Below are positions 31,930 to 44,895 of a stretch of DNA of 64,000 nt, piece by piece (positions within the stretch are counted from its first letter, which is position 1; each line of letters starts with the position of its first letter). The position numbers and the translations under genes were made by a program. Source of the DNA: Chrysemys picta bellii (lineage: Eukaryota; Chordata; Testudines; Emydidae); assembly GCF_011386835.1 (NCBI RefSeq), contig NC_088799.1, positions 73,117,302-73,181,301 of the forward strand, given 5' to 3'. The notes beneath the pieces were generated by a model. That model ran no database searches and was not told the DNA's origin. It saw only the letters and a list, made by a program, of their open reading frames with translations.

Positions 31930-34900
31930 TTTCAAATGTGTTTTATAATGTGTATATACAGTTTGTACTCAGATACACAATTTTATGAAGTGTAATTTAT
32001 AGCTATTTAATTACATTTACCTACACTAATACACAAAATCCTAGATTTACTTTATTAACTATTAAACAGATGCATTCAGCTTTCTGATTTTTACAGAAGT
32101 TATTTAGCTGAGCATGAGCCACACACTTCAGATCAAGGTCAAACTCCAAGAGTGTTGAGACCTGGTGTTCAGTTTGGCCTTGTCTCTATTTATAATATGT
32201 GTATTGCTTCCCCTTAAAAATTTTAGTTTACCAATGTAAACTGGAAGCTGTGACTAGATATGCGAAGGTAAGTGACTTCACTTTAACAAATTTAATCACT
32301 TGCTATTAGTAAACAGCTTGAGGAAGACTATTGAAAAAAAATCTAATTTATCAAGTGATATACTACAGTATGCAACACTGGAAAAAAAGGGAATATTTTA
32401 AACCAAATATAGGGCTTTAGTACAAGATTAACATTTTGCATAAAATGTGCCTGTTTTAAAGTGTTGGCTTCAGGGAGCCAAAGTAAGTCTAAAGTTTAAA
32501 CCATGGTAAAATACTACCCTCTGCTGGCATTCTAAAACTCTCTTTTCTTAGCTGTCTTTATAGTCTCTCTGAACGCTCTGTATTCAGTGTGAGAGAAGCT
32601 GTTGTTTGTAGTTCATGGCCGTCTTAAATATTGTGTATCACCTATTGTTTCTAAGAAGAAAATTTCTGTAAGTCAATTTGCAGAGCTAGTAATATATTTA
32701 AGTTTCAGATCATATTAGACAGAAATCATATACTGATCACTTAGTTAAGCAGAAGCAATGAAGAATCAGATATATTTGATGCAGTTGTATGTTTATCAGA
32801 TTAAATGTGATTATTTAATGTAAATTCTTGATAAGAAGATATAGATATAATTAGGAAGAATTTAAAGGATCTATGTTTGAGCTGGACTTTAACCTGTATA
32901 AGAGACACTCACCTTTTTGGCTGACAGTGAATTTATCCATTGTCTGTGTCCTGAATAGTCATTCCATTGTGAAATAGCACAGCCTCTTCAATAGTACTGC
33001 CAGAGAATTAAGCAATTTTGTTGTCTTTATTGTAGCTTTTTCTGGTATAGACAACCTGATTTCATTCATAGTATTAACTGAGATCTAGAGGTCTGGGTTT
33101 AAAAGTTTCTTTTCTAAGAGAGAGCTGCTTTCATATTCAGAGGAGTAATGTACTTACATTTTATCACTTCCCTTTTAGTTACAGAATGTGCTGTGAATTT
33201 TGTTTTTTGTTTTTGTTTTTCTTTTGTAGACAATGTATAAGGCGCTGGAAAGTGTGAGCTTGGGGTATGCATACCAACACAGGGAAATAAATGCATTGTT
33301 AATTTGTCTCTGTTATGATTCATTTGGGAAGCTATATTATTTGGCAGTTCTAGTCTCAGTAAAAATTTGTAGTCACTGACTAAAGGGATGGTGAAAATGG
33401 ATAATCAAGTACATCACAAGAGTATCCCTTTGAGGAACTTTAGTTGTCAGGGCTAGGTTTATTTGGTAAGAAAAAGCTTTGCATTAGAATTCTCATCATC
33501 ATCTTCTGGTTTTGGGGTAGAACATTTCTTTAACTACCATCTTGACTTGAGAGACGCTTTATATGTAGAAACTGGCCGGCTCTCTTAAGAGATGCAAAAC
33601 CTGATTTATATTTTCCTTTTATTAATGTTTTATGATTTTGCACTGTTATGTTAACAATATACCTGATAAATCTGATTATTTTCTACAGAAAATAAACAGC
33701 TTGTATCCCTCTTCAGATCTAACACTGTTTTATTCTGAAATGCTCACTACAAAGCATCTATCATGATTCATGATCTAGTCTGTGGCTTTTTGTAAACATT
33801 CTTTCCTATATTTTGTGACACTTCTATAATGAATCATCAGGCATGAAAAATGTACATTGTCATACACTAACACTAAAGAGTCGCTAAAGTAATAGGTTAC
33901 TATTCTGATTGCCATAAAACAGAGCCAGTCAAGATGACACAGTATGTTGCATAGTATATATGCTGACAAGTACAAATTATCATATGTCGCTTCCAAGGGG
34001 GTTGATTCATTAACCTGTGGAAATCTATAGCAAGCCTCCTATTTATGTCATGAGTGCTTTAGTTTTTAACACATTTCCCCTTTGACTGGCACTGAAGTGA
34101 AAGGTGATACAGCACCAGGCTGAGCACACCTCTCCCTGGATCTGCAGCTTTCTAACATGAGGTACTGAAAAACTGGAGTAACTCAATAGTGAATCAGACA
34201 TTGCTTTCCAGATTAATAAAAACCTTGATGGGAAACCTTTGGGACTTTGGTTTGCTTGAGCAGCCAAAACTGGAAATAGGGGGAAAACAAGACATGTTTA
34301 CAATGTTAGACTTGCTCTTTTTGGAAAACAATGATCCAATGCATTATCAAGCTGTATTTGGTACTGTATCAATTAATCATACCTATGTAGTGATTTATTT
34401 CTTGCTTGCATATGTTTTCATGAGACACTATAACCATTTTGTACTTGACAGATTGTTTGGGTTGGGACTTGTCACGGGAAAAAGTCAATTAAAATTTGAA
34501 AAGACTTTTTATAGAATTTTAGTCACCTGGCCCCTAATGTGGAGAGTGATTAACCTTTGAAAATGATAAATTAAGATGGTAACTCCTTTGAAATGTCCTA
34601 ATGGCAACCAGATTGGGTGTTGGTAAACATGGCAGAGTACCTAAGTATCTTAACCTGATGATGAAAACATTGACAGCAGCCTCTGCCAACCATAAAGGAA
34701 TTGATTTCTACAGAATTTTGTGGTCCTAATCCTCAGAGGGAGGGGTTGGAAGTCAAAAGACAAGCCAAGAAAGAGATTGGTAGAATCTGAACTCTCTGGA
34801 CTGAGAACAACCATTTGTTCTACTAATCTTTAGCCTTTGAGACTTAGCCTCATAGCCAACAGTACCACATCTCTTCACAGCCTGAGTCTAGACAAGAGTA

Positions 34901-36969
34901 AACATAAATGTGTTTTGTTTTCATGTTTTAGTTCAGTACTGAAAGGGGCAATATTTTGTGTAACTGGTGCTATAATTTGGATTGGAGGGGGAATGAGGGA
35001 GTACAGGTATTAACTATATATTTTGGGATGATTTCCTACTAACAGCTTGACAAACTTTTTTTTTGTCAAACTCTTTTAAATGAAAAATTGAGGTAGGAGT
35101 TGACAAAAACAATTTGTGTCAAATTTTGCAATTGTTTTGGTTGGAAATATTCCAATTTTCTAGTCAAAATAAAATAAAATCATTTTGGGTTGACCCAAAA
35201 GTAATTTTTTTTTTTTTTTTTGGTATGGCCAGTGAATCAATTAATCTCACACCTGGCTATCATAAGGGTAAAGAGACTCTGTGGTTCCTTCTTATATAGA
35301 AATATACACAATACACTGGGGTTCTTTCTATGATAGAGAAACATCAGATATGGGACACTGAGCCATAGCTGTATGCTATTACAGTATCAGTTCATTTTAT
35401 TATAGAAATGTAGGTTTTGCTTTATTATAACCAACTCAGTGGGCTGAATTCTGAAGCCAATGAGGTTGCAGCGGTGTGACTTGGAGGAAGATTTGGCTGT
35501 GTACTTCTAATATAAATCCCCTTTTCAGAGACACGTAGCGTGACTGTAAATAGAGGTTTGGGGATAAAGAGTATGTATGCAAGGACAGGTGAGCTGTATG
35601 AGTGCACTGTTTGATAAGTTAACATCCCCACGCCACTTTTGTCTGATTGCTCTTTTGTATCAGACATCTATACTGTCTGGGGATAACCCCAAATAACTTC
35701 ATTTGAAAATTGCCAGGCTTTGTTCTTTAATGTGAAGTGTGTCCCTTTTCTGTTCTTTTTAATATTTCAAATGAGTTTGCATTTTTTCAAAACTTACAAC
35801 TCGATATGTATGTTCACTCTTTTCATATGTCTCTCCATAGTCATGTTGTTGCTGCACAATATAAATAAACATGAAAAAGTAGATGTCATGCATTTTAATG
35901 AAAACTCTCTAAATATTTGAGTTCTATAAATGTTTAATAATTAAGCTGGAATCCAGCTAGTTTTGGGGTTTATCATCAGTCAGAAATCCAATCCATGTTC
36001 ATGCTCCTCGCCCATTTGCAGTAACCATGTGCTAATATATCACTTAGCTCTGGTTTTGGCTAGGTTTCCCTTTGAGCTTTTTAGTTAATTATTACACCTG
36101 AAACTTAAAACAAAACTCAGGAAGGGTTAAACCATTTGAATTTTAATGGAGAAAAATGACTTGTGTGAACCCTGCTACCAAAAAACTGTTCATACAGCAA
36201 TTTTTGAATCCAACACCTTTCATTCTAGCAGAACTGCCAGAGACCTTCAGTAGGAGTTTTACTTGAGTTTGAAGTATAAGATTAGGCCCACATGTTGACA
36301 TCTCTTATTGACTACATGCAGTAAAACAAGTTTTATACAGTGCCTAAATAAATTTATATAGATACTAATGGCACTGGATTAAATATACCACTAGTGTTTT
36401 GAAGAGATGTAATTTCACTTACTGTAATATGAACCAGTCAGTTGTACAGTGATTTATGACAAAAAACACTTGCCTTTTACATTATTTAACCACATTAACC
36501 AAGAGCAGAACAATAAAGCTAACTGACCTGCTAGAAATGTTTGACTCTCATTTTTATCAAAATTCCTGGATGTGTATTTGTAGTGGCATAAAGAAAACAC
36601 AAAGGTCTGAGACCTCAGAATGTACAGGAATGATATTTTTTTCAGTCAATTTGAAAAAAACAATCACCTGGATATTTAACATGAGATAAAACAGAAGTCA
36701 ACATTTTAAAGATCAAAAGCTAAACATAACAAAACTCTTTTGCAGATTCTTTCCCAATTAGTCTGATAGAAGTACTAGCCTCATGCCCAAAAAAGGAACA
36801 TCTTTTTAAATATTTCAGCATACTTGGAAGAGGTTAGATCTTATTTCTCGAGACCAAATGGGGAGATAAATGCAGATCATTTTGGAAGTAAGCATAATCT
36901 GAATGGACCTCTAGTTTTTTAAATTATTAAATACTGTTCATCTTAACTATTATTTCTCATTTTTAGAAT
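31930..36969. other. AT-rich stretch, no gene
   Basis: No coding similarity, RNA gene or bounded transposon was recognised. A T-run lies near 35203-35221. The 123-codon open frame at 34189-34560 (plus) is the longest without an explanation here but has no recognisable domain and is probably chance in AT-rich DNA. Confidence 0.5.
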
Positions 36970-36983
36970 GTAGCCTTCTAAAC

Positions 36984-37191
36984 AGAATGAGAAGTCCAGT
37001 GGCACCTTAAAGACTAACAGATTTATTTGGGCATAAGCGTGTTTGGGTAAAAAACCCACTTCTGCAGAAGTTTTTTTAAACACGAAAGCTTATGCTCAAA
37101 TAAATCTGTTAGTCTTTAACAGATTCTGTTAGCCACCGGACTCCTCATTGTTTTTGTCGATACAGACCAACACAGCTACCCCTCTGACACT
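36984..37191. mobile_element. Second PLE tail fold-back, older copy
   Basis: Left arm from GAGAAGTCCAGTGGCACC (36989) and right arm ending GCCACCGGACTCCTC (37146) are inverted copies of a PLE 3' end of another subfamily, sharing AGACTAACAGATTTATTTG and GCATAAGC. The right side continues through GATACAGACCAACACAGCTA (37160-37179), the terminal part. Flanks GTAGCCTTCTAAAC (36970-36983) and GGTACCTTATAAAC (37193-37206) look like a degraded target duplication. A local duplication of TCTGTTAG replaces a few bases in the right arm. No coding sequence. Confidence 0.75.
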
Positions 37192-37206
37192 TGGTACCTT
37201 ATAAAC

Positions 37207-39247
37207 AAGATATTCAAATCTTTCCTTTCAGTACTGAAGAACATTAAAATGAGTTCTTACAGTACGTGTCTAAATCCCAATTTTGTTACATAAATTCAAA
37301 TTTGTGTTTATTGCATTTGCCATATGCTAGATGCCCACATTTGAAAATTGTATTGCACAGCCATTTTATTTACCTAAATTTACCATATGCCCCAGACGTC
37401 AATGCAAAAGGCCAGTGTTCAACACTTCTGGAAAACAGTCCACTTAGTCATCTACACCTCTATTTATACACTTAAACTGTACAGACAATTTGATGTCTAA
37501 AGTTATCTCCAATGACTTGATTAATGTATTGAAATGGGCAAACTGCCTCCTAGCTTTGGCCGGTGGTTTGGTTTTATTTGCTGGTTTGAATAGTTCATAG
37601 ATTCATAGATTCTAGGACTAGAAGAGACCTCGAGAGGTCATCGAGTCCAGTCCCCTGCCCGCATGGTTCTCCATTTTATACTGCAGATGTTGTAGTCAAA
37701 ATAAAACCAACAGCTGTAGTAAAACCAAAATAAAAGGTGTGGCAGAACAGTCAGAAGTGTAACTGATCCTGTTATGTAGGAATGCTTAGTCAATAGCCAC
37801 AGCATAAACTAAAATGTCTGACATGTTATTCCAATCTAAATATAATAGATGAAAAACAAGAGACTAGAATGACAGCTGAGTAAATAACTGATTTTTTTGG
37901 TTTGTTTCGGTTCTCTGGAAGTTCTGAAAAAAAATATCTCTCTCACATCAGGCAGAGAGAGGGTAGGGAAATTTAAATGTGGGTCTGCCACATCTCATTG
38001 AACTAAATGTTATAAAGGAGACAGCATCGCCACCTTCACATCCTCCTGTTTCAAGAATGGTTCCTTGTGAATCTACCCTGAGTTTTTTGGCCCAAACTCT
38101 TCAGCAAATTGTCAAATCTGTGAATAATTTTGGGTTCACTGAAACTGATTTTTTTGGCAAATAAACTATTTGAAAAAAATTGCATAGTTCTAGAGTTGAT
38201 GCAGTATCAAAACAAAAAGAGTAAGAGTATCAAAGCAGCATTTTCTTGCTTTAATGGTCAGTTGTTGATGGAATGACATTGTTCTTAGGAACTGATTCCT
38301 TGGGAATTATCCCTTCTTTTCTCATTGTTGTATCAGTAATTTCCTTGCTGATTTATAGAATGATAGGAAGTATTTTCCCAGGAGAATTGGAATAATGCCA
38401 GGATTTGTGATGAAGTAGATTTGTTTTATGTGCTATCAATTGATGTTTTAAGTTCAATTGTCATATTGAAAATCCATCAAGACATCTGTATCATACATAT
38501 CCTATAGACTTTGGATTCCGGAAAGGCTGAAATTTAACAAGGAGACAAACTTTACCAATAAAATAATAAAATGGGGGGGAGACACCTTACAGAAAATGGT
38601 TATTACCATATTTAACAAGCACAATGAGATTTTTTTTTTAGTTTTTTTTGTTTTAGCTAGGTACAAATATTTAAAAAAAAATAAAAATGAGTGGGCAAAG
38701 TAGTAGATAATACAAATAGTGCATGCCGAATGAAAAAAAATCAATGAGCTGATGTTTTTTATTATTATTAAGGGTGTGCAAATATATATACTTGGTAATA
38801 TCATAAACAAAGTTACCTTTATACATCAGCTTTCATTCAGCAAGTTTCACTAAAATTGCAGTAAATGCATGTTTATACCTTGTGTTCAAAGGAGTATTAT
38901 ACTGTGAAAAGTGTAATTATTATGAACCGTTTGTACAGTTTAATTCTCCTTCAGATGTGGTTAAGCATCCATTACTGTAATTTAATGGATCATTCAAACA
39001 CATTTAATGCCCAAATACAAATTATCTTAAGATTTGCTATGATTTCAAAAAGCAATTCTTCCAGAAATTCAATAGTTAAGAAAACATTACCAACCAACAC
39101 TCAATGTATTGCAGAAAAAAATCGAAGAGACAATTTATATGACTGCAGGTAATGCGCCTTTTGTGGACTCTGCAGCTGCTGCAAACTAGTGTTGTTTTTC
39201 ATACATGAGCATCTACTAGTTTGAATAATCCCATGAGTTAGACCTAC
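37207..39247. other. AT-rich stretch with one CR1 tail, no gene
   Basis: Apart from the CR1 tail at 37598-37668 nothing bounded was recognised. Short A/T homopolymers are frequent around 38630-38700. Confidence 0.5.
37598..37668 (-). mobile_element. CR1 3' tail fragment
   Basis: CATAGATTCATAGATTCTAG followed by GACTAGAAGAGACCTCGAG and GTCATCGAGTCCAG on the plus strand is the antisense of the CR1 3' terminus with its 8-bp terminal repeat units. Only about 70 bp remain: a strongly 5'-truncated copy, though a SINE tail would look alike. Confidence 0.72.
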
Positions 39248-39251
39248 TTAT

Positions 39252-39640
39252 TGTCAAAGTTAGACTCAGGACTCATCGTTTGTCAGACCACTCTGTTTTA
39301 TTAGCACAGCGCTCTGCTAATACATTCAGATAATGTGAGCCTCCATGCAAGATTCAAACAGTCTTATTTATACAGATAAAAGGGTGCAAACTAAACAAAG
39401 GGACAGAGAGAGCAAAATTGTAAAATATGCATGGAGCACAATATGCATATCCTGCTTCCTTGTTAACTCTTATCGATCTAAGGCTAATGCTTCACCAATT
39501 GCCCTTAAGTGGCAAGTTAAGCAGTTAATGTCTGCGTTCCTGCCCCCCTGGCTTGCAGCATTTCTCATTTCTACTTAAAGGTACATACAGCATTCTTTAA
39601 TTCATTCTATTTCTTTAATATAATTCATTTCACTTTCACA
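39252..39640 (-). mobile_element. Solo LTR of an endogenous retrovirus-like element, short type
   Basis: A 389-bp block starts TGTCAAAG and ends CTTTCACA (7 of 8 bases inverted) between TTAT duplications at 39248-39251 and 39641-39644. On the minus strand it has an LTR layout: U3, a TATA-like TATAAATAAG (complement of 39363-39372), then AATAAA (39297-39302) and a short U5. No internal genes adjoin, so it is a solo LTR. The 4-bp duplication and TG...CA ends suggest class I; this assignment is inference. It is only a regulatory relic here. Confidence 0.78.
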
Positions 39641-39644
39641 TTAT

Positions 39645-42600
39645 CCTACCATAATGGGCAACGTAATTGTATAATTCCATTTCGTCATTTGAGTTCAGCT
39701 TCCCTCTGCTGGACTTCAGAAAGATTGCTCTCCAAACCCAATTACTCTGCCTCCATGACATCAGGCTCACTGTTCTCCACAATAGGTCTTCCTAAGGCCT
39801 TCTTTAAAAAAACAAAAAATATTAGCATGTTGAGTAAGACAAAGACCTAGAGAGTTATTACTATCTCTTCCTTGCACTCCCTCCCACATGTGGGGCAGGA
39901 CAAGTAAGAGTTTCTTCTAACATGATTCCCAAAACAGCATTCAGACATTGTTTTCCCTAAGGCAAACAATCCAGCAAAGAGGCTGAATTCGAGGAGAGGC
40001 AGGAGAGAAGCTACCCACTAAAGGTAGATATTTTTAAAGGTGGGTAGAGGCAGTGAAGAGGAGGGGATGTCTGTATCAGTATGACTTGCCTTAGGCATGT
40101 CAACCTGCCACTGTGCCAGTATCTGCAACATTCCAGGACTTGTGTTACTTACAACACAGTGATTATAGGCCCCAGAAGCAGTTATTTTGTGTTGATGATT
40201 TCAGTTTTTGAAGGAAAAGTACAAGTGTACATGACTTGCAGTTTAAAATGTGAACATATTCATAATACTCTAGGCCTACACACATTGTGTTAGTGATTAG
40301 GAATCTTTAACTGCTTTATCTATAAAAGCTTTACAGCTCATCTTTGAAAAGGAGCCTACCTGCATACAAATTGCTTGTGGCAATGGGAGCTTTGCAGATA
40401 TTCTTTCTGTTTAATTTTCTCTTCAAGGTTGATATATGGCAGAAGAGATGTTATCTCAACAATGCTATAGCTAATATTATATCTATATTTCTGAAGATTT
40501 GTAGAGAGATGTCTATCTCTGATCATTCTCTTTTTATAAACTAGTTTTATAGGGCTATTCTAACCCAAGAAAAGTTTAACAACCATCTCAGATGCAAGAT
40601 TGACTGATTGGCACATTCAAATTCCTGACCCAAAAGACATTAATATGTAAATTTGCTGACAGGAATTATTTCCAACAGTAATCTAATCACAAAAATATTT
40701 GTCTTGCTGTTATTTTCCTCATCTGATGTAAACAAATAGCTTTTGGAAAGCTACCAATAATTCCAATTAACACTTTTGCAGTAATTTCATGTGGACATTT
40801 GCATAAAAAAAACCCCATTGAACTCAGTGAAAACCATGGATTTTCACATTTTGTGCAAATTGCCTGACATGTTTAGTATGAAATGTAATTTGTGCTAATC
40901 AAGCTGAAGCAGAGGCAGTGAAAAATTTACTTAAAAGGTTAATTTAAAGCTTTGCTGCAATTAAAGCCTTCCTCTGCAAATTCCAACATGATAAAAAGCT
41001 AATAGTGGAATATGTTGCTACCTTGTCGTCTTTCTTCCATTGTGGATCGTCATGTCATTTATTTTTAAATTTTGGTTATGCTTAGTATCATGTATTAGAA
41101 GAAAGATTGTTCAGATTCATATAAACTTATAACATTTTTCCATTGCTCTAAGAGTTTCCAAAAAGAATTATGGTTTTCTGAGTCTGCTGGTGGATAGTTG
41201 GTTACTGTCTAATTTGTGAATAGTTGTAGAAAATGTATCGTTGAAATGAAATCAGCTGAGAAGAATTGAATTCATTTGAGAAATATTGCCAGTAAAAAGT
41301 TCTGCTCTTACTCATTAACCCTTTACTTGAGTTGTAAACCCCAGGCTGACTTATGATTATCATGAAAACCAGTTAATTTAGTAACACAGAAACATTCAAT
41401 TTACTCCATGTTTCTCCCACAACTTGAAACTGGGTGGAATAAGGATTCTTTCACACACTTCTCTTTAGCCCGGTATGATCTACAAATAAAACTCTATCTG
41501 CAGCACAATTGGCCTTAACTGCAAATAAATTGCTGAGACACTAATTATCTTTTTCTATTCTAAATCTAGTACACTATAAATTCAACTTGTGTTCCATAAT
41601 AACAGCAACAAATTAGATATGCTAACCCACCATTTCACTCAAGTGGCTTCAAGTTCTATTCTTGGCTTCCTCTCATGTCAAATGTTTGTTAATTTTGAGA
41701 TGATTCAAGTGATAAAATGTGGGCACAAAGACCTGCTTTGGCACATGAAGAAAAAGAAGAGTAACTTCATTAGAACATCCATTTAAATCTATGTTGACAA
41801 TATACTATTCACAGGTAGTGAACCTAATCTATCTAGGTCATTAACAATACCTACCTGTGTCCCATAAATAGCTCTATATAGATCTATATTATCAAGGGCA
41901 ATCTAAAGTGATACAAAGGTTTCCGACTGTAGCATAATTTATTTGCATTTTTTTTCCACTATAGACCAAAATCATGCAAATACTTATATGCATGCTTTAG
42001 TTTGTGAATTTGTCTATTGAAGTCAACAGGACCACTTACTTGCGTAAAGGGAAATATGTACACAAGTGCTTGTAGGGTCAAGGCTGTATTCTTTATCCTT
42101 TTATTATAGTATGTGTTGAAACTCTATGGCAGCCTTACTTCAGTTTCCCATCCCGTTATTTCTTTAGTGGATAAACCAGTATTTTTATTATTGCTGCGAT
42201 AGTTCCACTGTATACTGGAGAGTGTTATGTACCTTTTATTTTGACCAAATATGTTTTTGATTTGGTTCTCTTAGTTAACGTTAACAACATAAAAGAAGTG
42301 AAAGAATAAATTGCATCCTAACTTCTGAGACTACAGTACACATTTCAGAATCTGTCAAAACTCTGATTTTAACATTATTTTTAAAAATTTGAGACAAAGC
42401 AGAAGATGCATAATTTGTCTGAAACAGCATAAAAATAACTGTAGTTTAAGTGCTAGTCAGAAGACTTGGCACAGTAATTAAATTAAAAACATGTCCAATT
42501 TAATTGAAAACTAAAGTCAGTCTGTTTACTAACAGTTGAGTAATGAAAAATATTATAACCAAAGGACATAGGAGCTTTTCAAAAATAGGTTTTGATAGGA

Positions 42601-43900
42601 TTGAACTGCCTACAAGACAAGGCACAAATCCTCAAAGGAAAAAGAGTGAGTTTTTTGAAAATATGAAATAAGATAGGAAAGACATGATGTGGGCTGGTGA
42701 ATTAAGACTGTATAACATTGTGTAGTAATTATCTTCATTTTAGAAGGTACAGTATTGGATTGTTTCTTGTGCATGAACTTAGCATGAACTTCTAACTCAG
42801 TCTGTTGCCACAATTGCTCAAGGGAGAGACTTTGGGCTTTTTAAAAAAAAATGATCATTGCATCTCAGAGAATTGGGATGTGAAACAAGGTTACAGCAGT
42901 GGAGAAACATGCATAGTTGAGGCCTAAAAATTTTCTTTTCCAGGCTCCAAATTAATAAAGTGGTAGTATTTTAATGAGGCACTCCGTGAATCACTAGCGT
43001 CAGCCAGAGAAGGCAATTTGTCAAAAAATGAGCTGAAAGATTGTTTGACATTATTAACACTGAATTTCTTTGATAATGGCAGTTACTGGAAAAAATAAAG
43101 AACATATGATAGAAATTGGACAGCATAAAAGATGAGAATCACATATTTTGATAGTCATAAATTGTTTATGAAGTTTATGGAACCTGATAAGATCCAAAGC
43201 CATAAAAACTGCATCATTCTGCTTCTGCATTAGGTTAAAAAATATCTGGTTGTTTACAGGTTACTAAGGTTTGAAATTCTAATTACAGGGTCTGCTTGGA
43301 TTTTTATCAGACTTGCCTTGGACATCTCTAAGTTACAAATATGGGGACAAACAACAAATAACACAAAACTGATAACTGCAGAGTAGGCCAGCAGTGTGTG
43401 TCTTGCTGGGAACTTGGTTCTGTACAGTTTTTGGAAACTTGCAGTTCAATAAGAAGTAGAGCCATTAGGAGAAACTCGCGTGAATGGACACAGGAAGGAA
43501 GAAATCCCTTTACTGCTTTTGATGAAGTGGAAAATAATATAACTAGCAAGTATAATGGAGTAAATGGCTATGATAAGTTTTTTGCATGTGCACTTGCCTA
43601 AGGCTGATGATGTGTTCATAAAGGAACGTAAAGTGATTAGCATAACAAGCATTGCTTATTAATGTAGATAGCTAAATCTCTGTTGTAGGATTTACTAATC
43701 CGTATGCTAAGAATTTGAACGATTCAGTGAGAATTTGAGAGCGACTGCTATAGCAGCTATAAGAATAACATTTCCTATAGGAAGTCCCACATGCTAAGCT
43801 ATTGAAGCTGTTTTGGGTCATTCTCTGTACAGTGTGGGTCTTGAGAACAGCAATTTGGTCAGAAAGTGAAGACTTACTCACTCTCGCCATTAACTCAGCT
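39645..43900. other. AT-rich stretch with one palindromic repeat, no gene
   Basis: A palindromic repeat copy lies at 41964-42084. The part at about 40890-41060 has low-complexity-free, homeobox-site-like AT-rich sequence that could be a conserved non-coding element; this cannot be shown without alignment. No coding frame with family similarity was found. Confidence 0.45.
41964..42084. repeat. Palindromic interspersed repeat copy
   Basis: ATGCAAATACTTATATGCAT on the left and TATGTACACAAGTGCTTGT on the right are imperfect inverted counterparts around a centre ATTGAAGTCAACAGGACCAC. Same family as 21621-22101 and 27908-28022. It is non-coding and its age is evidently high given many mismatches between the halves. 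Confidence 0.45.
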
Positions 43901-43901
43901 T

Positions 43902-44060
43902 TTTTAATCACAAATTAATTTATTTAATTGTGATTAATCGCAGTGTTAAACAATAGGATACCAATTGTTTTTCTACATTTTCATATATATTGTATTTTGA
44001 GAAAAATTGCGGGAGTAAATTGTACCTCAAAAATATATGTATCTATTGTAATCGAGGGTA
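43902..44060. repeat. Probable interspersed repeat with TTAATCGC-type head
   Basis: AATTAATTTATTTAATTGTG followed by ATTAATCGCAGTGTTAAACA resembles an interspersed repeat I know from reptile and bird genomes, whose body includes TTTTCTACATTTTCA. The head is near-palindromic. Ends and class are not determined. Confidence 0.35.
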
Positions 44061-44402
44061 GCCTTGATTTAAGATTCTGACTATTTCTGAAACCCAAAGT
44101 TTCCATTTTTCATGAGAAGCAGTAAATGGTGTCTCCACTACCACTGAAGGTTAGCAGCTATTTAACTCCAAAAAGTCTCTGAAAAACAGACGTCAGACTG
44201 AGGAGGATATAGGTTCTGAATATCTCAAAAGCATATGAGAACTACTCAAAGGATGAAAGGTAGTTCTGAACTTCCAGCCACTAACCAGTTTCATCTTCCT
44301 CTGAAATAATTCCCTTAGAAACGTAGGGCTGGAAAAGGACCTCAAAAGGTCACCAGGCCCGCCCAGCCCCCTCTGCTGAGGCAGGACCAGGTAAATCTAG
44401 AC

Positions 44403-44717
44403 TAGGGGTCCGCAACTTCTGGCACACGGCTCACCAGGATAAGCACCCTGGCGGGCCGGGCTAGTTCGTTTACCTGCTGCATCCGCAGGTTCAGGTCTCA
44501 CTGGCCGTGGTTCGCCTATGGGAGCTGCTGGAAGCTGCGGCCAGCACATCCCTCGGCCCACGCCACTTCCCGCAGCCCCCATTGGCCTGGGACGGCAAAC
44601 CGCTGCCAGTGGGAGCCGTGATCGGCCAAACGTGTGAACGCGGCAGGTAAACAAACTGGTCCAGCCCACCAGGGTGCTTACCTTGGCGAGCCACGTGCCA
44701 GAGGTTGTCAACCCCTG
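44403..44717. mobile_element. hAT-type miniature element inside CR1, without target duplication
   Basis: 315 bp, GC-rich. Left end TAGGGGTCCGCAACTTCTGG and inverted right end CAGGGGTTGACAACCTCTGG match, and the similarity continues through GGCACACGGCTC, GGTAAGCACCCTGG and the GTTTACCTGC block shared with 1507-1835. Flanking 8-mers do not agree; the adjoining CR1 sequence shows a deletion of roughly 130 bp, so one side was probably lost with the duplication. No coding capacity. Confidence 0.8.
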
Positions 44718-44895
44718 ATGTAACCTAAATCTCCCTTGTTGCAGAATAAACCCATTACTTCTTGTCTTATCTTCAGTGAACAAGGAAAACTATTTGATCC
44801 CTGTCCTCTTTTTATAACAGCCCTTAACATATTTGAAGTATTCTTGATTCACCAATTCAGTCTTCTTTTCTCAAAATTAAGCATGCCCAGTTTGT

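Noticed and set aside
34189..34560. 123-codon open frame on the plus strand
   Set aside because: No recognisable domain, signal or splice context; a frame of this size is plausible by chance in 64 kb read in six frames.
44397..44783. 128-codon open frame across a GC-rich block
   Set aside because: It lies over the hAT miniature element, whose GC-rich sequence lacks stop codons; the same applies to frames at 1506-1883.
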